A DNA stretch of 64,000 bases from Ignavibacteriales bacterium (lineage in GTDB: Bacteria; Bacteroidota; Ignavibacteria; Ignavibacteriales; Ignavibacteriaceae), in assembly GCA_016707115.1 (NCBI GenBank), contig JADJIH010000020.1, forward strand, positions 1 through 64,000, read 5' to 3'. Under the pieces are notes generated by a model that saw only the letters and a program-made list of their open reading frames with translations, had not been told where the DNA came from and did not search any database. Made by a program: the position numbers and the translations under genes. Below are positions 1-8,208 of the stretch, piece by piece (the stretch's first letter is position 1; each line of letters opens with the position of its first letter).

Positions 1-104
1 AACCGGCGGAGTGCGACTATTTCTTCATCATCACTACAGCCTGTAAAAACTGTAATTCCTAAAACTAACATTAAGAACATCGAAAGATACTTTACTAAGA
101 ACAT
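1..104 (-). CDS. Start of a lipoprotein gene, cut by the left edge
   Basis: Only the first 34 codons are visible. The ATG at 102-104 has a perfect AGGAGG at 110-115 with a five-base spacer, which fixes the start. The peptide opens with a hydrophobic stretch and reaches a lipobox-like FTGC with the cysteine at residue 23, followed by an acidic SDDEE tail. This is the layout of a signal-peptidase II substrate, so the product should be a lipid-anchored envelope protein. The function cannot be told from this fragment. It is transcribed divergently from the broken sppA gene to its right. Confidence 0.75.
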   Translation of the reverse strand, partial: MFLVKYLSMFLMLVLGITVFTGCSDDEEIVALRR

Positions 105-262
105 TTGAACCTCCTGATATATATTATTTTGTTTGTTTATGTTATGTAATGGGATAAACAGATAAAAAATTTTTTTTCAGTTCCTTTTCTAAATAGGTCG
201 GCTTATTATTCCTTTAAAATGTTATTTTTATGCAAGATTTTTTGGAACACAATTAGGAAAAA

Positions 263-2504
263 ATGTTACGCAATCCTTTTTCATTGCTGTATTTGTCATA
301 TTTAGCTGTATTATAAACAGCAAAGCTCAGACTATTTATCCCTCATATTATTTTAATAATGATATGGAGTTTGCAAACGCCGGGAACAATGATTTTTATT
401 TCATGGGTTTAATAATCCGGCTGAGCTTTCTTCAATGCGGTTTTCAAATATTTACTTTTACGGGAAATGACAAAGACGCAGATGTTAATGATTTTAGCAG
501 CTGGGACTTTTTTCTACATCAATTCCATTTTTAGGATTTGGTGTTCATAATCAGTCTTCTGATAATTACTCAATAATAGATTATAAAATATCAACGGCAA
601 TTGGCTTCCGACGTTTTTAGCTTTGGCGTTGGTTATGGACGGTCATCTGGAGATGTAAATGTAATTGATCGCTCCAATCTTTTTACATTGGGTGCAATTT
701 ATCGTCCTGCAAGTTCTTTCATTCAATTTTATTGCAAATCTGACACCGAAGGCGAACGAGAGGGAATTATTGGCAGGAATAAGGCCATTTATCAGTGCTA
801 TAATCTGCACCAGTTCGAGATTACAATTCTACAGATGATAAAATTGCTAAGAAGTTAAATGGAGTGCCGGTGCAATTATAGAACCGTTAGATGGATTAAG
901 AGTGATTGGCAGATACTATGATGGAAAAAGTTTTAATATAGGTATGCAATTGGGATTTGGTGCTTTCGGTTTATCAACCATTGGCCACTTTGATGAAGAT
1001 GCTAAAAGATCGTATAACACATATGGAATTAGAATCGGAGCAGATGATAGAAATCTATTAAGAATCTTTTCCGGTGATGACAATTAGTGAGCATGAATCT
1101 GCAGGGTGGTATCAAATATCAAAACTTTAAACTTTTTGATAACAGCAAAACACTTTTCAATCTTTCTTGAGCAACTTGAGGCAGTAAAAATGATCATTCA
1201 GTTCAGGAATTGCAACAAATCTCTCCTAAGCAAATATCAACAAAGAAAGGTACTAGGAACTGCGTGAGAAGCTAGAGAAATAAAACCTTACGGCAAAAAA
1301 GTTATATCTATATAGATCAAAGTGGAATGAATGAATATCATTTTGCATCCATAGCTGATAAAATAGTTCTTGACCCGATGGGAACAATTTCTCTTAATGG
1401 ATATATAATGGGCAGAACATTCTTTAAAGGTACTCTTGATATCCTTGGATTGGGCTTTAGAGAATTAAGATACTTTAAATATAAATCAGCTGCGGAAAGT
1501 TATGCTCGTGAAGATTTTAGTGAGGCTGATCGTGAGCAAAGACAAAAATTAGTTGATGACAACTATAATCTTGCGCAAAGGGAAATTTGCGAAGGGAGAA
1601 ATTTCACACCTTCATACTTTGATAAACTTGTTGACAGCACTTTTATGTTTTTACCGGATGATGCGTGAAAAACTAAACTTGTTGATACCCTTGCAAGATG
1701 GAGCGACATCGGCGATATAATTAAAAAGTTTGAACGAGAAAATAAAAGTTTAATTAGTGCAAACTCGTTAGAAGAGTTTAATGCACCGGATGACTATTGG
1801 GGATCAAAACCAAAGATTGCTGTTATATATGCTATTGGCGGTACAAGTATGGATGACGGAATTAAAGCCAGAAATTTGGTTAAGTATGTTGAAGCAGCGA
1901 TGAACAGCAGTAACGTTAAAGCAATTGTTCTTCGTGTTGATTCTCCCGGCGGCGATGCTCTTGCTTCTGATCTTATTGCTGAAGTGCTGCGAAAAGGAAA
2001 AGGGAAGAAGCCTATAATTGTTTCGCAAGGTTATGTTGCTGCATCCGGTGGTTACTGGCTTTCTATGTTTTCTGATACAATTGTTGCAGCACCAAATACA
2101 ATTACTGGTTCTGTTGGTGTAATTGGTTCTTTTATGTTTAATAAATCTTTGAAACAAGATTTAGGACTTTCCGTTGATCACGTTCAAAAAGGAAAATTTG
2201 CCGATCTCGGTTTTGGGGCAACGCTTCCATTGATTGGTATTTCACTTCCTGATCGTGATTTTACTGATGAGGAATTGAAGATGGCAGAAACAGGAATTAA
2301 AACTCTTTACAAGGGTTTTGTGGAAAAAGTTGCTTTGGGTAGAAAAAATCTTTTGATGATATAGAAAAATTGCGCAGGAAGAGTGTGGTCGAAGTGATTG
2401 GTTAAAGAATGGATTAGTGGATGTTCTTGGCGGATTAGATGCTGCTATAAAAATAGCATTACAAAAAGCAAATCTTACAAACAGTGAATATGAAATTATT
2501 GAAT
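263..2504 (+). pseudogene. sppA: Broken signal peptide peptidase SppA (S49 protease)
   Basis: Pieces in several frames read in order as one long SppA: a signal-peptide-like start, a glycine-rich barrel-like region (601-1087), an N-terminal S49 half (1327-1668, containing NEYHFASIADKIVLDP) and the catalytic half (about 1750-2364, DSPGGDALASD then AASGGYW, whose Ser is the nucleophile in the family). The probable base Lys lies in GKKV just before 1320. SppA normally degrades leftover signal peptides at the inner membrane. At least eight frame breaks are visible, many of them single bases in short runs (T run 277-281, T run 408-410, A run 465-467, G run 503-505). The last codons are missing: the match ends at 2504, where the sequence switches into the 3' end of the convergent neighbour. 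Pseudogene is the best reading; locally poor sequence could explain the indels but not the junction. Confidence 0.85.
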
Positions 2505-4554
2505 GCTTGAAGTTTGTAAAAGTAAATTCCTGAACTTAATTCTAAACTCTTAACTCCAAATTCTATTTCATAACTTCCAGCAGTTTTCTCCTCATTAACA
2601 AGGGTTACAACTTCTCTACCGAGCAAATCATAAACTTTAAGTGTTACAAATTGTGTACTGCTTATTGCATACTGAATATTTGTACTTGGATTAAATGGAT
2701 TTGGGTAGTTTTGTTGTACTGAATAATCCACAATAACATTTTCGTTAATTCCTAATTCCCCGGTTATTATTTCATTTGAACGATATATACTTGAATTAAA
2801 TGCACCAATAATTAAATGTCCAAGATTATCTTTAGTAATTTCGGCTATATATGCTTTTGTCAAACCCATATTTGCACTATTTATTCGTTTACTTTCAATA
2901 TTGTAAGTGTATACTCCATCACCCCAAGTACCAATAATTAATAACGAATCTCCTGTAAAAAACAATGATTTAATTTCCAAAGAAGTTAATTGATTTATTT
3001 CTTCCCAAATATTTGAACCGTTTTCTAATAAATACAATCCACTCTTAGTTCCAGCATATAAATTTTATTATTATCAAGCTCTAAGCAATTAATGTTTTTA
3101 TTTTTAATCCTGTAGATATTGCATTCCAGTTTAACCCTTCATTCTCCGTAATAAATACACCGCTATTTAGATCACCAATAAAAATTTTTTGAGAATCAAG
3201 TTTTATACTCTCTATACTATCTGCTTCAGTGGGAGTATTAACGTATACCCATGAATTTCCTTCATAATTAGATTTCCTTATCCCAGTTGCATAACCGCAA
3301 GCATAAATATTTCCATTTAAATCTTCAGCGAAATTTTTATAGAATCCACTTCCATAAACATAGAGCCCACTTTCCAGTGTAGTCACTAAATTTATATATT
3401 CCATCATAAGCACAGCTACAAAGTAATACTCCATTAGAAGTAGGATACATCCTCAAGATCGAGTGACCATCAAGCCCTTCATCAAAACCTGCCAATTTTC
3501 ACCGTAATTATTTGAACTGTAAAGTCTGAACAATGTACCTGCATATAATTTATTACCTTTGATTTTAACTGTAAAAATTGGTGATAAATGTAATTTTGAT
3601 AGAGTAAAATTTGATCCTAGATCATCAGAATAATACAAACCTAAACCACTTCCAACAAATAGTCTATTGTTTTAAAATTACATTTGAGTAATATGAAGGT
3701 ATACCTAGTCCGTATCCTTTTCTTATCCAATCTATACCATTGTTGGTAGATCTGAAAAAAACCATTTGTAGTGGAACAGAACATATTGTTTCCAGGACCT
3801 CTGAGAAATTCGTAAATAGTGGCATAATACAATCCTATATAATCCCAATTTTCGCCCTCATCCGATGATAAATATACCCCGCCTTCCAGTATGGAATCAA
3901 CAGCACATCCAACAAACAAATTACCATCAGTATGCTTATAAATTGACCAAGGTCGCACACTATTTATTCCATTGTTTTTGGCTGCCAACTTTCACCCAGA
4001 TCTGTACTTTTTAACAAACCTATATAATCAACGCCCATATATATACTTGAATCTTCTAAAATTAGAATGCTTACTATTTCATTATCTATCCCTACAAAAT
4101 ATATCTGCTCCCATGATTCACCTCCATTACTTGAACGATACAATCCCTTATTTTTTGTCCCAAGAAAAAGATAGCCAGCAGGGTGATATGTGATTACATT
4201 ACATAATATTTGTTGTGTCGGGCTTATTGAAGTCCAGGTACCACCTTTTATTTGTTTTTTAAAAACCCCATCCACCAAGGTTCCAGCGTATATGTTTTTA
4301 TTTGAATCAAAACAAATACTGACGATATTGTTCTCTAAACCATAAAGGTCAAATGAAGAACCATTGTCTGAGGTAAAATAAATTCCTTCATTTGTACCAA
4401 TAAATATTGTGTCATTATAAATTACTTGTTCCCAAAATATTCCTTCTGGAGGTCCATTCGTTGGATACCAACTTATTTGAGCATTATTTCTCAAAGAGGA
4501 GATAATAATTATTAGTAATGCTTGTGCAAATATTTTTCTATGAACGATTTTAAT
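2459..4554 (-). pseudogene. Broken Asp-box propeller protein with truncated T9SS sorting domain
   Basis: Five pieces in shifting frames (3964-4554, 3641-3988, 3453-3638, 3081-3434, 2459-3037) read in order as one secreted protein of about 690 residues. It has a hydrophobic signal segment (coded around 4500-4535), then Asp-box motifs of the SxDxGxxW type (SSNGGESW, STDLGESW, SSDEGENW, SNNYGENW, TENEGLNW), then a sorting domain from NYPNPFNPST onward. The first codon after the upstream stop is ATT (4552-4554), so a normal start is missing. After YKLQA the sorting domain stops matching at 2505 and runs into antisense of sppA, losing about 13 final residues that would normally end in KKMILLK. Asp-box propellers bind or cleave glycans or serve as adhesion scaffolds; the exact role is unknown. 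It resembles its neighbour at 8209-10359. Confidence 0.8.
2539..2566. repeat. Degenerate 7-base tandem repeat in a sorting domain
   Basis: Four consecutive units in seven-base register (attctaa, actctta, actccaa, attctat). They lie in the sorting-domain part of the broken propeller gene, just before the codons for LSSGIYFYKLQ. Confidence 0.55.
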
Positions 4555-4559
4555 TTATA

Positions 4560-4661
4560 TTAATAAAAACAAACCTTTATTAAAACATTAGTTTTAAAAT
4601 TTGCATTAGCTTGAAATGAAATTGAGAAGTAAAGAACTAAAACTAACCCGATCTTTTTCAT
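4560..4661 (-). other. Orphan signal-peptide ORF (33 codons)
   Basis: An ATG at 4659-4661 opens a 33-residue reading frame that begins MKKIGLVLVLYF and contains a clean signal-peptidase-I-type site (QANA) at residues 17-20, then stops at 4560-4562. It lies upstream of the broken propeller gene, which has its own second hydrophobic start in another frame. A 40-base leader upstream (4697-4736) is identical to the one before the intact propeller gene at 8209-10359. I infer that this is the surviving first exon-like stub of a secreted-protein gene whose body was deleted, or the original start of the broken gene after a frameshift. It is unlikely to make a useful product. Confidence 0.5.
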
Positions 4662-4696
4662 AAAAGTCCCGGTAATGAAAAGTGATTAAAAAGTTC

Positions 4697-4736
4697 CACT
4701 TCAAAAAAGGTTAAGAATAAACTTAAAGTCAAGAGA
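4697..4736. promoter_or_regulatory. 40-base leader repeat, copy 1
   Basis: These 40 bases are identical to 10394-10433. Both copies lie 34-35 bases upstream of an MKKI-type signal-peptide ATG on the minus strand. Read on the minus strand the element starts TCTCTTGACTTTAAG, which includes a TTGACT that could serve as a -35 box. It is probably a shared promoter or 5' leader of duplicated cargo genes. Confidence 0.5.
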
Positions 4737-4770
4737 AGGTTAAGTTAAAGTTTATGATTAAGTTCTAAAT

Positions 4771-4835
4771 CCCTCTGCGCCTTAGCGTCTTTGCGCGAAA
4801 TCTTTTTTCTCACGCAGAGACGCAAAGTCGCTAAG
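4771..4835. repeat. Inverted repeat abutting a sorting-domain stop codon
   Basis: The arms CTTAGCGTCTTTGCG (4781-4795) and CGCAAAGTCGCTAAG (4821-4835) pair with one mismatch. Extra CTCTGCG/CGCAGAG matches show that the two halves are inverted copies of one unit. The element ends one base from TTA 4837-4839, the stop that the neighbouring gene would use if its sorting domain were in frame. It may act as a terminator or be a small mobile palindrome. Confidence 0.6.
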
Positions 4836-4864
4836 TTTATTTTAAAAGTATCATCTTCTTAGTC

Positions 4865-7800
4865 TCAACAAAGTCCCGCTTGAAGTTTGTAAAAGTAAAT
4901 TCCAGAACTTAATTCTAAATTCTGCATTCTAAATTCTACATTGTACGAACCAGTAGTTTTCTCTTCATTAACAAGAGTTGCAACTTCTCTACCAAGTAAA
5001 TCGTAAACTTTAAGTGTTACCAAACCAGCGACCGGTATTTGATAATTAATAATTGTGACCGGATTAAATGGGTTTGGGTAATTTTGCGATAGAGCATACG
5101 AGTAAATAGTACTATTACCACCTTCTACTAAAGTACCAATATCAACTTGAACAGGATTATATGTCTGGGTATAAAATCTACTACTCTCTAATTTGCCAGG
5201 AGGGGTCGCGGGCCCGCCAGACTGATATGCTCCGACTGATGTTAAGTAATAATAGTAATCAGTATTAGCGAGCAATTGCACCGAATCTACAAAAGATCTT
5301 GTTTCAGCAGGTAATTCTGCAATTAATTGATACTGGTTATAATGCCTTCCAAAGGTACGGTAAATTCTAAAACTTTCAGGAGGCGCTGATTCATCAATTG
5401 TCCATGCTAATGAAACTTGGATGCTGTCGCTATTTACACTAAATGTAAGGGGTGGTTTTGGCGATTTTGGGATTGAATATCCTGACTGATAATTAACTAT
5501 TGCATTTCTGAAAGTTTGAAAAAGTGAATCGCGACTTTGAAATACTACAGTATTTTTTTGTAAAGCATTTATCTGTCCTTGTTTATATTGAATACCTGTT
5601 GAAGTTGCCAATTCTCTATTGATGCCTGCTACAGCTTCTGCAAAAACTATTTTAATGCTATCACCAGGGGCAAGTGTATAAGGTCCATAACCATTGGTAA
5701 ATGAAAATCCACCCGATTGCCCCAGTGCAGGATCATTTGTTGGCTGCAAAAATCCAGGAAGTCCGGTGGGTTCAACCTGAAAGGCATGACGTGGAGATTT
5801 GTGTCCTTTGCTCATCCATCCATATTCATCCGTCATTTTAGGAATATTATAAGGGTCATTATTTACAGTTAAAGGATCATCAGAACCTTCCCAGGATGTA
5901 GTACGTGGCTGCGAAACATCATCAGAATGGTTGGTAGCTGAAACATCAGCGTGAAGTGTAACAACTCCAGCAAATTGTGATGCGCCTAACCTCCCTACAG
6001 TGTCTTCAGGCTCTACATTTATTGCCTGGTTCCAAATTGGACCTCCAATGTTATCGAACAATGTCGCCGGTGGAAATTTTCCATGCCAGACATATTGAGC
6101 TCTAAAATTTTCCTCAGGTGGATCAGTTATTACACCATCTCCGCGTGTATCAATCATCGTATTCATACCCCAACCCGTTGGATTGCCAATTACAAATCTT
6201 GTATTTGCACAAATTGCATTTCTGAAGAGATAATAAAAATATACACCTGTTAGTGTTGTATTTGGTAACTCTATCTCTGGGTCAGAATCAACATTTCCGG
6301 TATTTTTAAAGGTATATTCAGAAACAATATAATTATCATTATAACTTTGACCGAATTGAAAAATTTTACGTGTCATTGTTATACCAAGTTGTGTATTAGC
6401 TGTATTAATTATTACTCTATCTGCTATTAGATTCGGATCCACTTCATCATTGACAATTGGTTTATCATAGGAGATGGTTCCATTTACATAAACTATGGGT
6501 GGTTCAAATTGACTGACCATTTTAAATTCTTGAGAATAAAATTGTCCCTCACCTGTAACTCGTGGGCCGGTGTGAACTACTTTGTGAGGATAAAAAGATC
6601 CATTCTGATCTGTAAAATCTGTGGCTCCGATCCAAAAACCTTTGGACGCCTGAATATCTTGATTAGGGGCAATTGCATTCCATTGCAGACCATATTGCTG
6701 TTGTGGAATAAATCCTTCCTCGATTTCAGAACCTCTTGATGAATACCAATTATGCAGTGATCCGACAGAAAGCCAATTATTTTCAACAGGGGGTGCCGGG
6801 AATGTCATAGTACTTCCTTGAAAAGTTACACTTTGGGAATTGTTATCCGTTACAGTAAATAAAGTATTAATGATATCGTAATAATTGAAAGGGCCGATAT
6901 CTAATCCCCAAATGTTATCTCCCGCTATTCCATCATTATGATTACCATCATCAAACATTGTGAACGGACCATACAATGAATTGTCCTTTTTATAAAAAAT
7001 CTCAGTGCTTTGAACTCCATTTAATCCTCCGACAAAAGCTCTAATTGATATCGGAATACCTGCCATAACAGTTGAATTTTCTGATCTGTATAAAACCGGA
7101 GGATTATCATTATCCTGAGAAACTTCAAGTTGTCCGATCCATATTTGGTTATTACCATACCAACGATCAGATAAAAAACTTATCAAAGGTTTATCATTGT
7201 AACTGCAAATATTATGCGTTCCGTCATATCCCATGTATGTAGTAAAGTTGGCGGGTGAACTCCATTGAACTCCATGATCTGAACTTTTTCTATATGAAAT
7301 ATTTTGCTGATAAATATTATAATTAACACTAAACGGAGTTGACTCACGTAATTGAGTTACTACCCAAATAATTCCATTTGATTCTTGAAATAAGTTAGGT
7401 CTTTTTTCTGAACGATCGGTTTCGGTTATATTTGTTTCCGAACCCCAGGTACTTCCGGCATCAGAGCTTTTACGAAGATAGATTTTATACGTGTCAGTAT
7501 TTGAATCATATTTATCATACGTGGTTAAATAGTTTGTGCTGTCAAGTTCAATAAAATCAAAAGCAGACATTGTACTTGTACTAAATCCTAAATTCTTAGC
7601 AGCCCAGCTATCACCATTATTAGTACTCGTAAAGAAATTATTATTTCTTCCAACTATCCAAATCCTGCCGTCTGAAGTTTGTTTTATTTTTGGGCAAGGG
7701 ATATAAGCAACACCAATAACATTTTGAGGTGTTGACCAAATAATGCCATTATCATCAGAGTGAACAATTTTTGTTTTATTGGTTAGTGGAACTTCTCCAA

Positions 7801-8146
7801 TAGAAAATACCACCAACATTCTGCCAGTATTTGAAATTGTTCCTGAGATAAAAACAATTTCAGTATCATTTCTTGTAAACTCAGAAACTAATATTGGATC
7901 GCTCCAATTTTGACCATTATCTGAACTTCTTGTAAATAGAATTGTATCGAGAGGAGAGTTATTTTTGGAATAAAAAATTAAAATCTCATTCCCCTGAATA
8001 ATTGGCTGAGACTGACAGTAATTAGTAACGGTTGAATCCTGGAATGGAAATCTTAGTAATTGTGGGAAATCCTCATTCTGACCCAGGATGATGGAATGAT
8101 TAAAAAAAAGAATCATCATTACTATTAGAACTAATTTTGATTTCAT
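4865..8146 (-). CDS. Secreted sialidase-like propeller protein with frameshifted T9SS sorting domain
   Basis: A protein of 1093 residues. It has a signal peptide (residues 1 to about 22, ending ILGQ). The N-terminal BNR/Asp-box propeller has about five motifs (RSSDNGQNW, HSDDNGIIW, TSTNNGDSW, KSSDAGSTW, KSSDHGVQW), as in exo-sialidases. A long middle region of unknown fold follows, then a fibronectin-III-like segment (about 890-985), then a sorting domain from NYPNPFNPVT. The protein ends YKLQAGLC. A one-base deletion near 4873 puts the expected GDFVETKKMILLK and its TAA (4837-4839) out of frame. It is the first of a run of three minus-strand cargo genes. The catalytic Arg triad of true sialidases cannot be confirmed, so the enzymatic role is uncertain. 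Without its last residues the product may fail T9SS recognition. Confidence 0.85.
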   Translation of the reverse strand: MKSKLVLIVMMILFFNHSIILGQNEDFPQLLRFPFQDSTVTNYCQSQPIIQGNEILIFYSKNNSPLDTILFTRSSDNGQNWSDPILVSEFTRNDTEIVFISGTISNTGRMLVVFSIGEVPLTNKTKIVHSDDNGIIWSTPQNVIGVAYIPCPKIKQTSDGRIWIVGRNNNFFTSTNNGDSWAAKNLGFSTSTMSAFDFIELDSTNYLTTYDKYDSNTDTYKIYLRKSSDAGSTWGSETNITETDRSEKRPNLFQESNGIIWVVTQLRESTPFSVNYNIYQQNISYRKSSDHGVQWSSPANFTTYMGYDGTHNICSYNDKPLISFLSDRWYGNNQIWIGQLEVSQDNDNPPVLYRSENSTVMAGIPISIRAFVGGLNGVQSTEIFYKKDNSLYGPFTMFDDGNHNDGIAGDNIWGLDIGPFNYYDIINTLFTVTDNNSQSVTFQGSTMTFPAPPVENNWLSVGSLHNWYSSRGSEIEEGFIPQQQYGLQWNAIAPNQDIQASKGFWIGATDFTDQNGSFYPHKVVHTGPRVTGEGQFYSQEFKMVSQFEPPIVYVNGTISYDKPIVNDEVDPNLIADRVIINTANTQLGITMTRKIFQFGQSYNDNYIVSEYTFKNTGNVDSDPEIELPNTTLTGVYFYYLFRNAICANTRFVIGNPTGWGMNTMIDTRGDGVITDPPEENFRAQYVWHGKFPPATLFDNIGGPIWNQAINVEPEDTVGRLGASQFAGVVTLHADVSATNHSDDVSQPRTTSWEGSDDPLTVNNDPYNIPKMTDEYGWMSKGHKSPRHAFQVEPTGLPGFLQPTNDPALGQSGGFSFTNGYGPYTLAPGDSIKIVFAEAVAGINRELATSTGIQYKQGQINALQKNTVVFQSRDSLFQTFRNAIVNYQSGYSIPKSPKPPLTFSVNSDSIQVSLAWTIDESAPPESFRIYRTFGRHYNQYQLIAELPAETRSFVDSVQLLANTDYYYYLTSVGAYQSGGPATPPGKLESSRFYTQTYNPVQVDIGTLVEGGNSTIYSYALSQNYPNPFNPVTIINYQIPVAGLVTLKVYDLLGREVATLVNEEKTTGSYNVEFRMQNLELSSGIYFYKLQAGLC
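4912..4946. repeat. 7-base tandem repeat (ATTCTnn)5 in a sorting domain
   Basis: Five units in perfect seven-base register: attctaa, attctgc, attctaa, attctac, attgtac. On the minus strand they encode the variable segment just before LSSGIYFYKLQ of the 4865-8146 protein (FRMQNLE). Confidence 0.8.
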
Positions 8147-8208
8147 TTTAGCTTCCTAACTTTATTTCCTTTTTCAATCTTATTAATTATTGTCTAATAA
8201 TTTCAGTT

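Noticed and set aside
1804..2157. Minus-strand frame across the sppA catalytic part
   Set aside because: It is antisense to DSPGGDA...ASGGYW, the conserved SppA core, and has no signal for translation.
1..2504. The sppA pieces as separate functional genes
   Set aside because: They join in order into one known family, and the pieces lack their own starts or ribosome sites.
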